Positions 17,735 through 27,679 of a stretch of 64,000 nt of DNA are shown here, piece by piece. The DNA is from Comamonadaceae bacterium OS-1 (lineage in GTDB: Bacteria; Pseudomonadota; Gammaproteobacteria; Burkholderiales; Burkholderiaceae_C), in NCBI GenBank assembly GCA_027923965.1, contig AP026969.1, positions 2,976,001 through 3,040,000 on the forward strand. The letters are read 5' to 3'. The notes under the pieces are model-generated. The model did not search any database. It saw nothing but the letters and a program-made list of their open reading frames with translations, and was not told the DNA's origin. Positions within the stretch are counted from its first letter, which is position 1, and every line of letters starts with the position of its first letter. Both the position numbers and the translations under genes were made by a program.

Positions 17735-20700
17735 TCAGGCCTGGGCGACGGCAGAGTTCAGCCGGTCCAGTGCCACGGCGGCGGCATCGAAGTCGAAGTT
17801 TTGCAGGTCGGCCAGCAGCTGGACCATGGCCGGATGCCAGGGAGTGCCCGCCAGCAAGACGGCACAACGGTCGGCATCCTCCAGCGCCTGGGCATCGCTG
17901 TCCTGCACCAGGCGTGCCAGTGCGGCCAGCAGCGGCGGCACGTCGGGCGGCAAGGTCGGGCTAGACGCAGGGGCCGGGGCCACCGTAGCAGCAGGGGGGC
18001 CCCCCTGCTCCCAGACATCGATACCCCGCAGCACCGCCCGCAAGGCGGCGTCGGCGGCATCGCGCAGCACCTGCAACTCGGCCCACGGGATGGGCGGGGT
18101 TGCGCACACCAACTCCAGGCTGTGGGTCGTCCGCTGCAAATCCTGCGCGCCGATATTGCCCGCCAGCCCCTTGAGGGTGTGGACATGGCGCACCAGGGCT
18201 TCCTGGTGGGCCGGGCTGGACAGGTCAGAGCGCAACCGGTCGAACTGGGCGCTGAAGTCGCGCTGGGTGGCCGCAAACCGCAGCAGCAGGCGGGCGTACA
18301 GGTCGGCCTTGCCGCCCGCCACCCGCAGACCGGCGGCCCAGTCCAGGCCGGGCACGCGGTCCAACCCCTGGAACCGCTGCGCGGGGTCGGCGGCTTGCCG
18401 GGCGGCCATGGGCGGTTGGGGTAGTGGCTGAAGCCGGGTTTTGGGGGTGACCCAGCGGGCGATGGTGGCGAACATCACGCCCACATCCAGCGGTTTGCCG
18501 ATGTGGTCGTTCATGCCTACGGCCAGCACCTTTTCACGGTCGCTGCGCATGGCGTTGGCGGTCATGGCGATGATGGGCAGCTCGGCCCAGCGCGGGTCCT
18601 GGCGCAGCAGCCGGGTGGCGGTAAAGCCGTCCATCACCGGCATTTGACAGTCCATCAGCACGGCATCAAAGGGAGCATCGGCGCTGGCCCGGCCCACCTT
18701 GTCCACGGCTTCCTGGCCGTTGTTGGCAATATCCACCACGATGCCTGCGCTGGTCAACAGCTCCAGCGCCAGTTCCTGGTTGACTTCGTTGTCCTCCACC
18801 AGCAGCACCCGCACGCCCGCCAGGCCCAGCGCCGGGTCGCTGGCGGGTTCCAGTCTGGCGGCGGCCACGCTCTGCAGCGCTGCAGGCTCCAGGTTGACGG
18901 TGAAATAGAAAGTACTGCCCTCCCCGGGGGTGCTGTGCACGCCAATGCGACCCCCCATCAGATGCACCAGGTTTTTGGAGATGGTCAGCCCCAGGCCGGT
19001 GCCACCAAAGCGCCGCGAGGTCGACGAATCGGCCTGGGTGAACGCATTGAACAGCTTGCCCTGCTGCTGGGGCGTAAGGCCGATGCCCGCGTCGGTGACG
19101 GCAAAGTGCAGTGTCAGTTGCTCGCCGGTGGCCGAGTACAGCGGGTCGCCCGGGGCGAGGCGGCGCACCGCCACCACGATCTCGCCCCGCTCGGCGAATT
19201 TGATGGCGTTGCCCACCAGGTTCAGCAGCACCTGGCCCAGGCGCAGCGGGTCGCCCTGCAGCATGGCCGGGATGTCGTCGGCAGCGTCCAAGCGCATCAC
19301 CAGGCCTTTGCTGTGGGCTTTTTCCGCCACCAGACTGGACAGCGTGGTGAGCACCTCGTCCAGCGTGAACGGCGTGGACTCGATGGTCATCTTGCCGGCC
19401 TCGATCTTGGAAAAGTCGAGGATGTCGTTGATGATGCCCAGCAGGTTGCGCGCGGCGGTGTTGACCTTTCGGATGTAGTTGGCCTGGCGCGTGCTGAGCT
19501 CGCCCGCCAGCGCCAGGCCGGACATACCGATGATGGCGTTCATCGGGGTGCGGATCTCGTGGCTCATATTGGCCAGAAAATCCGACTTGGCCTGGTTGGC
19601 CTCTTCCGCCGCCTTTTGGGCCTGGCGGATGGCGATCTCGGCTTCCTTGAGGGCGGTGATGTCCTGGTTCACACCAAACAGCTGGACCAGTCGGCCATCG
19701 GAATCGGTTTCGGCCTGCACCAGGGTGCGCAGCCAGATCTGCCGCCCGTCGATAGGGCGGCGAAAGGGGTAGGTCATCTCGAAAGCATCCAGCCGCCCGG
19801 CCAGGGCATCGGAGAACTGCTGGCGAAACCGGGCCAGCAGCAACGGGTCTTCCAGATCGATGCGTTGCCACACCTCGGCCACCGCCAGGCGCCAGTCCGA
19901 GGTGCCCGGCAGCTCTCCGCACAGCACGGCGTTGCGTTCGGACGACACCAGCCAGCCGGGCTGGTCGGCGCGGATGTGCCACTCGCCCGACCGGGTCAGC
20001 GTGAGCGCCAGGTTGGCCCGCTCATTGGCCGCCTGCAACTGGGCCTGGGCACTTTGCTGGTAGAGCTGGATGGCGCTGAGCTTGTCGCGCATTTGCACCA
20101 GCCGGTGCAGCACGCTCTCACCCCGCTCTTGTTCGGTATGGATGGCAGAGCCCAGGTCGCCATCGGCAATGCGTTGGATGGTGGCGTGCACCCGCTCGAT
20201 GGTGCCACCCATCAGGGTCTGCAGTTGGTCGATGTAGCGGTTCACGTTGTCGGTCACGGCCTGGAATTCCCGGGTGTCGGCAGGGGGCAGGTGCCGTTGC
20301 AGGCTGCTGCCGCTGGAGGCGATGGCATCCAGCGCATCGCGGATCTTGCCCAGCGGGCTGAGCACCTGCTTGGTGACGATGGCGTACAGCGCGGCCACGA
20401 TCATGCAGTTGATGGCCAGAATCTGCAGCACCAGCAACGCCAGATCGTGCTGCAGGCTCTCGCGGATACTGCGCTCCGAAGCAAAAATGGCCACTGTGCC
20501 CACCTTGGGCTGGCCAGGCTCGTAGAGCACGTCAAACTCCCGGGTGATGTCGGCCGTCAGTGGCCCCTCCAACTCCACCAGTGCGCCTTGGGCCCGCTGC
20601 AAGCCATACGCCTTTTTTTTGCCATATTGGACCTGGATGCCCGTCACGATGGGATCGTTCATCTCGGAGCGCACGATATTGATGATTTGTTCGCGGTTGA

Positions 20701-20890
20701 ACTGCCAGATCGCAATCGGCAGACTGGTCTTGACGCGCGCCTCGATATGGCCCAAGCGTTCGACCAGATCAGCCTCTTTCTCTTGCTTGCGGTTACCGTA
20801 GTTCCACGCCCCAAACGCGCCTAAGCCCGCGGACACGATCAATACAAACAGGACGACAAAGCGGAGTCGGATGGATGGTTTCTGCGCCAT
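17735..20890 (-). CDS. Hybrid sensor histidine kinase with receiver and Hpt domains (copy 2)
   Basis: A 1,051-residue protein with the same domain order and length as copy 1 at 13590-16745: two membrane segments around a periplasmic sensor, HAMP-like linker, PAS, HisKA ([10 protein letters not shown], His444), HATPase_c, receiver ([11 protein letters not shown]) and Hpt (HVHTLKG). Large blocks of the catalytic core and Hpt are nearly identical at DNA level (for example 14021-14224 against 18170-18374), while sensor, linker and extreme C-terminus differ. ATG 20890 is used (MAQKPS), 19 bases after the upstream binding-protein stop; a longer reading would overlap that gene. Likely senses a related but distinct ligand. 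Confidence 0.94.
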   Translation of the reverse strand: MAQKPSIRLRFVVLFVLIVSAGLGAFGAWNYGNRKQEKEADLVERLGHIEARVKTSLPIAIWQFNREQIINIVRSEMNDPIVTGIQVQYGKKKAYGLQRAQGALVELEGPLTADITREFDVLYEPGQPKVGTVAIFASERSIRESLQHDLALLVLQILAINCMIVAALYAIVTKQVLSPLGKIRDALDAIASSGSSLQRHLPPADTREFQAVTDNVNRYIDQLQTLMGGTIERVHATIQRIADGDLGSAIHTEQERGESVLHRLVQMRDKLSAIQLYQQSAQAQLQAANERANLALTLTRSGEWHIRADQPGWLVSSERNAVLCGELPGTSDWRLAVAEVWQRIDLEDPLLLARFRQQFSDALAGRLDAFEMTYPFRRPIDGRQIWLRTLVQAETDSDGRLVQLFGVNQDITALKEAEIAIRQAQKAAEEANQAKSDFLANMSHEIRTPMNAIIGMSGLALAGELSTRQANYIRKVNTAARNLLGIINDILDFSKIEAGKMTIESTPFTLDEVLTTLSSLVAEKAHSKGLVMRLDAADDIPAMLQGDPLRLGQVLLNLVGNAIKFAERGEIVVAVRRLAPGDPLYSATGEQLTLHFAVTDAGIGLTPQQQGKLFNAFTQADSSTSRRFGGTGLGLTISKNLVHLMGGRIGVHSTPGEGSTFYFTVNLEPAALQSVAAARLEPASDPALGLAGVRVLLVEDNEVNQELALELLTSAGIVVDIANNGQEAVDKVGRASADAPFDAVLMDCQMPVMDGFTATRLLRQDPRWAELPIIAMTANAMRSDREKVLAVGMNDHIGKPLDVGVMFATIARWVTPKTRLQPLPQPPMAARQAADPAQRFQGLDRVPGLDWAAGLRVAGGKADLYARLLLRFAATQRDFSAQFDRLRSDLSSPAHQEALVRHVHTLKGLAGNIGAQDLQRTTHSLELVCATPPIPWAELQVLRDAADAALRAVLRGIDVWEQGGPPAATVAPAPASSPTLPPDVPPLLAALARLVQDSDAQALEDADRCAVLLAGTPWHPAMVQLLADLQNFDFDAAAVALDRLNSAVAQA

Positions 20891-20909
20891 GGACCGTGCT
20901 GCGCCAGGT

Positions 20910-21665
20910 TCAGTCGGCAGGCAGCAGCGGCGCAATACCCATTTCGGTCAGCTTGTCGCGGAAGATCTTTTTTATAACACCCTCTTTTTGCATGTCCAGC
21001 AGGGCAGCATCGATTTTGGGCACCAGCGCAGCGTGCTTGTTGTTCAGGTAAAAGTACAGCGGCTCGCTGGCCCAATAGTGCGGGCGGCGGTACACATTTT
21101 TGATGCCCTTGCGGCCGATTTCCGGTTCGGCATCGAGGAAGATCAATATCGTCATGTCAAAGCGCTGGTTCGCCAACATCTCGAACGCGGTGCTGATGGA
21201 CTGCGTATCGATCACGTCCATACCCTGGCTGTGCTTGACCAGCATCAGCGTGCCACGCGTCAGCCCCACCTTGCGTTTGCGCTGCTCGGCACGGGGCAAA
21301 TTGGCCACTGCTTCGTCCATGCTGTAGAGGGCAACGTCGGCCATCACCACCGGCGTGGGCACCCGTACCAGGTCGGGGAAGTTTTTCCCTACATCGACGA
21401 TGCGCATCAACTCGCCGTCCAGGCTGCCCTCGTTCGCCAACGCCACCGAGCGCAACAGCGGCAAGCGCCTGTACTCGCCCTGCAAACCGCTGCGTTTGAA
21501 CGCCTCTCTGACCACGCTTTCGGCAATGTCCGACAAGGGCGACGGAAAGTCCACACGCCCAATCTGCAGCACCTGCTGGGCCGCAGCAGACCCTGCCGCC
21601 AACGCCAGCACAGCAGCCCCGACACCGCGGCACAACGTCCGGCGGGCAAACAGAAAGAGGGTCAT
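20910..21665 (-). CDS. Periplasmic solute-binding protein (SBP_bac_3-like), partner of hybrid kinase copy 2
   Basis: A 251-residue exported paralogue of the protein at 16764-17519. The shared anchors are [10 protein letters not shown](K/R)EAFKRSGL, the [12 protein letters not shown] block, FEMLAN.RF and [24 protein letters not shown]. The ligand-pocket residues between these differ, so specificity has probably changed. Start ATG 21665 has an AGGTGG site; GTG 21674 is the alternative. It is followed by kinase copy 2 after 19 bases. A perfect palindrome lies 27 bases upstream (21692-21707). Confidence 0.87.
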   Translation of the reverse strand: MTLFLFARRTLCRGVGAAVLALAAGSAAAQQVLQIGRVDFPSPLSDIAESVVREAFKRSGLQGEYRRLPLLRSVALANEGSLDGELMRIVDVGKNFPDLVRVPTPVVMADVALYSMDEAVANLPRAEQRKRKVGLTRGTLMLVKHSQGMDVIDTQSISTAFEMLANQRFDMTILIFLDAEPEIGRKGIKNVYRRPHYWASEPLYFYLNNKHAALVPKIDAALLDMQKEGVIKKIFRDKLTEMGIAPLLPAD

Positions 21666-21691
21666 CACATCCACCTGGTCGAGTAAGTCCG

Positions 21692-21707
21692 TGCATTTAC
21701 AAATGCA
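21692..21707. promoter_or_regulatory. Palindrome upstream of SBP/kinase unit 2
   Basis: TGCATTT-AC-AAATGCA is a perfect inverted repeat (7-base arms), and a further ACAAATGCA half-site lies at 21727-21735. It is a candidate operator for the downstream binding-protein/kinase operon; the cognate regulator is unknown. Confidence 0.4.
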
Positions 21708-21756
21708 ATCTAGATTTACATTAACTCACAAATGCACCTCTTTCCAAAATTTAAAC

Positions 21757-21814
21757 CAAAAATGCCTCCAGCGCTTATTGCACAAGCACAAATAGCTATA
21801 AAATTTATAGTAAA
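21757..21814. repeat. Dispersed palindromic repeat, copy 3 (degenerate)
   Basis: The run AATGCCTCCAGCGCTTATTG (21761-21780) and then CACAAGCACAAATAGCTAT match the arrangement of the family core with several mismatches. The tail contains the stop codon of the antiporter-like gene (TTA on the + strand at 21805-21807). Confidence 0.7.
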
Positions 21815-23058
21815 AACAGCAGTCCCGCCACGACCGTCGGCAGGGCCGCACCGCCCAGCAGGCCTAGCGCTCCGATCGATTCTTCGTTGAACCCCTTGCG
21901 CAACAGCGCCACCCCGGCCGGGTTGGGCGCGTTGGCGATCACCGTCAAGCCGCCGCCGGCCACGGCACCAGCCACCAGCATGTACTTGGCCGGGTCGCTG
22001 ATGCCCTCGATCAGAGAGCCCAGGTAGGTCAGCGCCGCGTTGTCGGTCAGCGCCGTCAGACCCAGCGCGCCAAAAAACAGCGCGGTAGGCGCCAGGCTGG
22101 AGACGATGGGTTGCAGCCACCACTGCTGCATGCCACCCAGCACCACCAGCCCGGCCAGGAAGAAGCCCACCAGCAGGCCCTCTTTCAGAATCAGCGGGCT
22201 CTGGTGCCGTTTATAGGCTTCGGTGTAGCCGATGAAAAACAAAAACAGCCCGATAAACACCACCGGATGGTGGGCAAACACCACCACCCCGGCCAGAAAC
22301 GCCAGGTGGATCAGGCTCACCAGCAGCGGCACAGGCCGGGTCGCCATGGGTTTGGCAGCGACCGTGGTTTGGAGGTAGGTACGCAGCAAAAACACCACTA
22401 CGCTGGCGTTGACCAGCACGGCGATGCAAGCGCGCCAGCCAAAGGTGCGGGCCATGAAGGCACTGTCCCAACCCCAGACCGATGCCACCATCAGCACCGG
22501 CGGCGCGGCATACGAGGTCAGCGTGCCGCCCACCGACACGTTGACGAAGAGCACGCCCAAGGCCCCGTACTTCAACCACTCGGGCGGCCCGTGGCGGAAC
22601 ACCAGCGGGGCCAGGATCAACGCCGCCAGGGTCATGGCCGCCGGCTCGGTGATCAATGAACCCAGCAGCGGCACCAGGGCCAGTCCCAGCCACGCCATGG
22701 CCAAAGGGGTGGGCAGCGGCAGCACGCGGGCCACGCCGGTGAGCCACTGCTGAACCAGTTCCAGCACCGGACGCGAGGCGGCCACCACCATCACCACGAA
22801 CACAAACAGCGGCTCGGTGTACTGGCGCGACTCGGCATAGGCCAGCGCCTCCGCACCGCTGCCCAGCAGTGCCATCACGACCACCAGCACCAGGGCCCAG
22901 AGGCCAAACACCACCTCCACCTCGCCCAGGATGTGGAACAAGCCCGCGTGGCGCGGGTGCCGGTGGGCCAGGGTTTCAAACCATTTGGCGGCGAAGGTGT
23001 GCAACAGCGCCAGCCCGAACAGGACGGCGGCGGCGATGTGGATGGGAGTGGACTGCAT
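21805..23058 (-). CDS. Putative Na+/H+ antiporter (Na_H_antiport_3-like membrane protein)
   Basis: A 417-residue membrane protein with about 11-12 hydrophobic segments. It matches the poorly characterised putative Na+/H+ antiporter family: EPLFVFVVMVVAASRP, GSLITEPAAMTLAALIL, VNVSVGGTLTSYAAPPVLMVA and the C-terminal TALTDNAALTYLGSLIEG with ANAPNPAGVALLRKGF. The conserved Glu-Pro-Ala and Thr-Asp-Asn-Ala segments are ion-pathway candidates as in other ion-transporter superfamily proteins. Ion specificity is inferred from the family name only. It is monocistronic, and its stop codon lies in repeat copy 3. Confidence 0.8.
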   Translation of the reverse strand: MQSTPIHIAAAVLFGLALLHTFAAKWFETLAHRHPRHAGLFHILGEVEVVFGLWALVLVVVMALLGSGAEALAYAESRQYTEPLFVFVVMVVAASRPVLELVQQWLTGVARVLPLPTPLAMAWLGLALVPLLGSLITEPAAMTLAALILAPLVFRHGPPEWLKYGALGVLFVNVSVGGTLTSYAAPPVLMVASVWGWDSAFMARTFGWRACIAVLVNASVVVFLLRTYLQTTVAAKPMATRPVPLLVSLIHLAFLAGVVVFAHHPVVFIGLFLFFIGYTEAYKRHQSPLILKEGLLVGFFLAGLVVLGGMQQWWLQPIVSSLAPTALFFGALGLTALTDNAALTYLGSLIEGISDPAKYMLVAGAVAGGGLTVIANAPNPAGVALLRKGFNEESIGALGLLGGAALPTVVAGLLFLL

Positions 23059-23326
23059 GAGTGTGACTAAAGGTAATAACTAATTGCCATTGTCACGTAC
23101 GCCACCCCGCATTGGCGCTTATTCCCACGGCCAACGGGGTTTTTCATTTTGACAACAGTTAGTAACAAATAACAACATTTGAAAACAACCTGCATACCTA
23201 TTTAACCAAAAATTATTCCAACTACCCCGTCTCCAGGGCCAGCGGGAACGCTGAAACGGGGGCAAGGCATCGCGCGGCTTGCCGCGGGTATGGGTTCACG
23301 GCCAACAATGCTCCGGCAACCATGCA
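23059..23326. other. AT-rich divergent intergenic region with hairpins
   Basis: The gap separates the antiporter-like gene (minus) and the acyltransferase-like gene (plus). It holds a terminator-like hairpin (23105-23144) and, near the plus gene, a second inverted repeat GGCAAG (23261-23266) / CTTGCC (23278-23283). No known riboswitch consensus was recognised. Confidence 0.5.
23105..23144 (+). terminator. Orphan intrinsic-terminator-like hairpin
   Basis: CCCCG (23105-23109) and TTGGC (23112-23116) pair with GCCAA (23130-23134) and CGGGG (23135-23139), followed at once by TTTTT (23140-23144) on the plus strand. No plus-strand gene ends here: the left neighbour is on the minus strand. It may end a short RNA or act as a leader attenuator. 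The loop contains GCGCTTATTCC, the half-core of the dispersed repeat. Confidence 0.55.
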
Positions 23327-24424
23327 ATGACGACAAGAAGATCCAAAACACTGGACATCTTCCGAGGTTTGCTGTTTGTACTCATGGCGAGTACCCATGC
23401 GATGTCGTTGGTTGGTATCGACAGGTCGCACTGGTTGTTCAGCGACCTGTGGCTGCCCAACGGCTGGGCCACGGTGGTGTATGTGGTCCTGTCGGGTTAC
23501 GGCATCGGGTGGATTTTCTCGGCTCGCCATCCTCCCGAGCGGCACAAAGCTTTGTTGCACCACCGCAGCGCGGTGATTTTGGCGGTGATGCTGCTGTCCA
23601 ACAGTTTTTTTGCCATCACTAAACTGGTCCAGGCGGGCGATCTTTCACCGGTCTTTTCCTGGGCCTGGTGGATCGGCTTCATCACCCTGACAACGCCGTG
23701 GACCATCTCCGGCGTGTTGCTGCCCACGGTATTGGTCTTGCTGTGCGCACCGGCATTGATTCGCTGCTGCGGCAACTGGCCATTGCAGACCTTGGCAGCA
23801 CTGCTCCTGGCCCAGATCGGAGTGAATTTGGCCGGGCAGTTTGCGGTGGCATCGGGCGGTGCCGTTAACTGGGCGGTACGGCTCTTTTTGCGCGAAGGCC
23901 TGGGCGGATTTCCGGTGCTGCCATTCGTGCTGAACGGCTGCATCGGGTGCTGGCTTGGCATGTATCGCCACCAAAATGAACCGCTGTGGCTGTACGGCAT
24001 TGCCTTGCTTTTACTGCTCCAGCTGGGAGTGTATGTGTCCACTTTTGCACCGCCCGCGGTGTACTGGAGCGTGTTTCGCAACACGGCGGGGCCCGCCGGT
24101 AAATTTGCCTGGCTTTTTCTGTGCGCGGGTCTGCTGGCGCACTCGGGCTACAAACCACTGGTTTTGCCCATCGCACTGATAGGCAAATTCGCATTGACCA
24201 CCTTTGTGATGCACCGCATTTTTCTCCAGGTGCTCCACGCCAGCCTCAATGGCTTGCAGCTGGACGCACTGCCCGCAGAGCTGCGCTATGCCACGCTGTG
24301 GATCGGTACCTTGACGCTGACCTGGGTTTTATGTGGATTTTTACAACGCTACTACAACCGGGTCGCATCGCCGCGGTTTGCCCAAAACAAGGTATCCGGT
24401 AAAGACGACTACTTCACCCAGTGA
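23327..24424 (+). CDS. Multi-pass membrane acyltransferase-like protein
   Basis: A 365-residue protein with about ten hydrophobic segments. The start KTLDIFRGLLFVLMASTHAMSL resembles acyltransferase-3 / OpgC / DUF1624-type membrane acyltransferases, in which an early Arg and His lie in or near the first membrane segment; HRIFLQVLHA near the C-terminus is another polar membrane motif. Such enzymes O-acylate glycans or other envelope molecules. The substrate cannot be inferred. ATG 23327 is the first start that gives the family-like N-terminus. The last 11 bases overlap the end of the convergent EAL gene. Confidence 0.68.
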   Translation: MTTRRSKTLDIFRGLLFVLMASTHAMSLVGIDRSHWLFSDLWLPNGWATVVYVVLSGYGIGWIFSARHPPERHKALLHHRSAVILAVMLLSNSFFAITKLVQAGDLSPVFSWAWWIGFITLTTPWTISGVLLPTVLVLLCAPALIRCCGNWPLQTLAALLLAQIGVNLAGQFAVASGGAVNWAVRLFLREGLGGFPVLPFVLNGCIGCWLGMYRHQNEPLWLYGIALLLLLQLGVYVSTFAPPAVYWSVFRNTAGPAGKFAWLFLCAGLLAHSGYKPLVLPIALIGKFALTTFVMHRIFLQVLHASLNGLQLDALPAELRYATLWIGTLTLTWVLCGFLQRYYNRVASPRFAQNKVSGKDDYFTQ

Positions 24425-27400
24425 GCCGCGCAGGCAACAGAAACTTCTGCTCAAACACCTCGACGGGCACCGGTCGGCTGAACAAAAAGCCCTGCATTTC
24501 ATCGCAACCCATCAGGCGCAGCAGGCGCGACTGCTCCTCGGTTTCCACGCCTTCGGCCACCACCTTGAGTTTGAAGGCGTGGGCCAGGTTGATGATGGTG
24601 GACACCAGCGACAGCCCACGCGGGCCGGTGACCATATCCACCACAAAGCTGCGGTCAATCTTCAGCGTGTCCACCGGCAGGCGCGATAACTGGCCCAGCG
24701 AAGAGTAGCCAGTGCCAAAGTCGTCAATGGCAATGGTCAGCCCCATGGCACGGATGGCCAGCAGGCTGGTGCTGCTGCGCTGTACGTCTTCCATGATCAG
24801 GCTCTCGGTGATCTCCAGCTCCAGGCCTAGCGCAGCCTGCGGGTCGGTACCAATCACCTGCTCCAGAGCGGAAACGAAGTTGCGGTGGCGCAGTTGCAGC
24901 GGTGACACGTTGACCGCAATCCGTACCGGCGCCAGGCCTGCGGCACGCCAGCGCTGGTAGTCCTCTTGCGCCTTGCGCAAGGCCCACAGGCCGACTTCGT
25001 AGATCAGCCCGGTCTCTTCCAGAATCGGGATGAAATGCCCCGGTGGGACCAGGCCGTTTTTCGGGTCGTTCCAGCGGATCAACGCTTCGGCGCTGGTCAC
25101 GTTGCCCGTACCCAGATCCACCTTGGGCTGGTAATGCAGCACGAACTGCTCCATATCCAGGGCGGTACGCAGGCGACTTTCCAGGTCCAGCGCGGCGGCT
25201 ACCCGTGTGTCCATCTCGGGGGCATAGAACATCAGGTGTTCTGCCGAGCGTTTGACCCGCTTCAGAGCCGACTCGGCATTGCGCAGCAGGGTTTCGGCAT
25301 CTTCGCCATCCAGCGGGTACAGCACGACGCCAATCTTGCCAGCAATGCGCAGATCCGAGCCCTGTAAGCGGTAGGGATGGGCGAAGCAGTCGCGCAACAG
25401 GTGCTCCAGCTCCAGCGCCACACGGCCCACATCGCGCGGCCCCTGCAACAGGACGCCAAAGCAGTTGATCCCCACCCGCGCCGCCGCCTCCAGTGGTACG
25501 CCGCCCACCCGGATGCGTTGCGCCAGCTGGTTGAGCAAATCATCGCCAGCCGCCCGCCCCAGGGTGTCGTTGATGGCCCGAAAGCGCTCGATATCGATCA
25601 ATGCCAGCGCCATACTGCTGCGGCCACCGTCAAACATGCGCACATGCTGGCCCACCTGCTCCAGAAACAGGGTGCGGTTGGGCAGGCCGGTGATTTCGTC
25701 GTAGTAGGCCAGGTAGTTGAGCTTGTCGGCCTTTTCGATGTGGTCGAGCGCAAAGCCAATGTCACTGGCCAATTCGGACAACAGCAACAACTCTTCGTCG
25801 TCAAAAAAACCGGTCTCGTCGGCGTACAGGGCCAGCACCCCCACCACCGTGTCGTTGACCATCAAGGGCAACACCGACATGGCGCATATTCCCTGGTCCA
25901 TGTGCGCCTTCAGGTACTGGCTACCCGAGAAGTCCTTCATGTCATTGAGCACCATGGGTTTTTTGCCCTTGATGGCCCGCACGGTCATGGAGTTTGCATG
26001 CTTTGCACCGTCTTGCAGCGAAAAACTGTCCTGGATATAGGCCAGGAACTCCGGCTCCACCCCCGACGAGGCAATCGGCAGAATCTGCAACGCATCCCAA
26101 TCGGTCAGGCCGATCCAGGCCATCTTGAACTGTCCCAGTTCAACGGCAATCCGGCAGGCCTCCTGGAACAGCTCTTCGTGGTTGCGCACGCGCACAATCA
26201 GGGCGTTGATGCCGCTGAGTACCGCATACACCCGGTTGAGCCGTTTGATCCGCCGCTCAGCCGCGCGCTGGTCGGTGATGTCTTCGCCGATACTGGCAGC
26301 GCCCACCACCTCGCCCGCGACCGACCGCAGCAGGGTGTGGTTCCAGCGGATCAAGCGACGGTCTCCCTGCCGGGTCTGGATTTCACTTTCAAAATGGGTC
26401 AGGCCCGGCTGGTTGGCCAGCAAGGCGGCATACCGTTGGCGGGCCGCATCCGGTGCATGCGCCGCGAAGATGCCAAAGAATTCGCGGCCCATGACCTCCG
26501 CCCGCTGCCAGCCCGTCAACCGCAGCAGGTAGTCGTTGCAATAGGTGACGCGCCCCTCGCGGTCCAGCATCTGCGAGACCAGCTCCAGGTGGCCCAGCAT
26601 GTCGTGGAAGCGGCGGTTACTCTCCACCAACGCTTCCGCCGAACGCTTGCGCTCGACCACTTCGGCCTGCAGTTGCTCGGCGTGTGCCCGGACTTCCTTG
26701 TACAGACTGCCGTTCTCAAAAATCCGGCCCACCTGGGCCGCCAGAATCGTCACAATCTCCTCGTCCTCATCGCTGAAATCGACCGCGCCCAGCTTGTCCA
26801 CCAGGCACATCCAGCCGTAGGTGTGCGACAAGGACACCACCGGTACCACCAGGCAGGCATACAGCGGCGGATAGCCCGGTGGCAGCCCCACCGACACCGG
26901 GTCACCGTCGGCGCAGCGGGTGCGGCGGGAGCGGCGTTGGGCACGCACTTCGCCCAGCAAACCATGGTCGATGGCGGGACGCTGCAGTTTGTTCAGTACC
27001 GCGGCATCGATGCCACTGGCAAAAAATACGGGCTCGGACTGGCTCTTTCCCTGCACGCAGAGCAGCACGTACTTGGCCCCCATCAGATCACGTGCACCCC
27101 GGCAGACCTTGTCGAGCAGCACCAGCGGGTCGTGCTCCGAAGCCAGGTGCAAATTCAGATCGGTCAGCGCTGCCAGGCGCCGGTTGGTGCCGCGCAAGTC
27201 TTCCAGTTTCTCCGACAGCTTGTCGCTCATCAGGCGCATGTGGGCGCGGTCAAACTCCAGCGTCTCGGGCACGGTCAAAGCTTGGGCCACAGGCATGTGC
27301 GCCAGGGACTGGGCTATCGCCAGCAAAATCTCTTCGGGCTCGCAGGGCTTGACCAGCACCCGCGATACACCGCAGGTCCTGGCCAGGTTGCGGGCCTCGC

Positions 27401-27662
27401 GCTCGCGGTAGTGCGCGCTGTAGAAAATCACCTCGGTGGCCGCGCACAAGGGGTCGGCACGCAGCTGGCGCACAAACTCGTAGCCATCCATGGTGGGCAT
27501 CAGGATGTCTGAAATCACCAGGTCCGGGCGTGTCGCGCGCACCACAGCCAGCCCCTGAGCACCGTCAGCGGCCTCCAGCGGCTGGTGGCCGCCATGGCGG
27601 ATCAACGCGACGAGCAACTCGCGGTTTTCAGCCAGATCATCCACAACCAGTATTTTCGCCAT
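24414..27662 (-). CDS. Receiver-GAF-PAS-GAF-GGDEF(degenerate)-EAL protein, probable cyclic-di-GMP phosphodiesterase
   Basis: A 1,082-residue protein. Residues 1-125 are a receiver with Asp52 (VISDILMPTMDG). A GAF-like domain covers about 165-320, PAS about 350-470, a second GAF about 480-640, GGDEF about 650-810 and EAL about 825-1070. The GGDEF active loop reads GINCF, so cyclase activity is unlikely. The EAL domain keeps AEALIRW, LELEITES, IDDFGTGYSSL and KIDRSFV, so phosphodiesterase activity is likely, controlled by phosphorylation of the receiver. The two upstream genes (a receiver protein and a PAS histidine kinase) are 17 bases and further upstream on the same strand and probably form one signalling operon. 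Confidence 0.92.
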   Translation of the reverse strand: MAKILVVDDLAENRELLVALIRHGGHQPLEAADGAQGLAVVRATRPDLVISDILMPTMDGYEFVRQLRADPLCAATEVIFYSAHYREREARNLARTCGVSRVLVKPCEPEEILLAIAQSLAHMPVAQALTVPETLEFDRAHMRLMSDKLSEKLEDLRGTNRRLAALTDLNLHLASEHDPLVLLDKVCRGARDLMGAKYVLLCVQGKSQSEPVFFASGIDAAVLNKLQRPAIDHGLLGEVRAQRRSRRTRCADGDPVSVGLPPGYPPLYACLVVPVVSLSHTYGWMCLVDKLGAVDFSDEDEEIVTILAAQVGRIFENGSLYKEVRAHAEQLQAEVVERKRSAEALVESNRRFHDMLGHLELVSQMLDREGRVTYCNDYLLRLTGWQRAEVMGREFFGIFAAHAPDAARQRYAALLANQPGLTHFESEIQTRQGDRRLIRWNHTLLRSVAGEVVGAASIGEDITDQRAAERRIKRLNRVYAVLSGINALIVRVRNHEELFQEACRIAVELGQFKMAWIGLTDWDALQILPIASSGVEPEFLAYIQDSFSLQDGAKHANSMTVRAIKGKKPMVLNDMKDFSGSQYLKAHMDQGICAMSVLPLMVNDTVVGVLALYADETGFFDDEELLLLSELASDIGFALDHIEKADKLNYLAYYDEITGLPNRTLFLEQVGQHVRMFDGGRSSMALALIDIERFRAINDTLGRAAGDDLLNQLAQRIRVGGVPLEAAARVGINCFGVLLQGPRDVGRVALELEHLLRDCFAHPYRLQGSDLRIAGKIGVVLYPLDGEDAETLLRNAESALKRVKRSAEHLMFYAPEMDTRVAAALDLESRLRTALDMEQFVLHYQPKVDLGTGNVTSAEALIRWNDPKNGLVPPGHFIPILEETGLIYEVGLWALRKAQEDYQRWRAAGLAPVRIAVNVSPLQLRHRNFVSALEQVIGTDPQAALGLELEITESLIMEDVQRSSTSLLAIRAMGLTIAIDDFGTGYSSLGQLSRLPVDTLKIDRSFVVDMVTGPRGLSLVSTIINLAHAFKLKVVAEGVETEEQSRLLRLMGCDEMQGFLFSRPVPVEVFEQKFLLPARLTG

Positions 27663-27679
27663 GGGCCATTGCGTCGAAG

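Noticed and set aside
17682..18431. Plus-strand frame with a good AAAGGAAGAAC ribosome site
   Set aside because: It runs antisense through the Hpt coding region, and its protein is Ser/Arg/Ala shadow sequence; the ribosome-like site is probably chance in an A-rich gap.
18503..20824. A plus-strand frame of 773 codons opposite hybrid kinase copy 2 (similar one at 13845-15854 opposite copy 1)
   Set aside because: Both are mirror images of the kinase reading frame and have no recognisable domain; their mutual similarity only reflects the kinase duplication.
23220..23326. Possible riboswitch in the leader of the acyltransferase-like gene
   Set aside because: Only a six-base inverted repeat was found; no match to the GEMM or other riboswitch cores I know.
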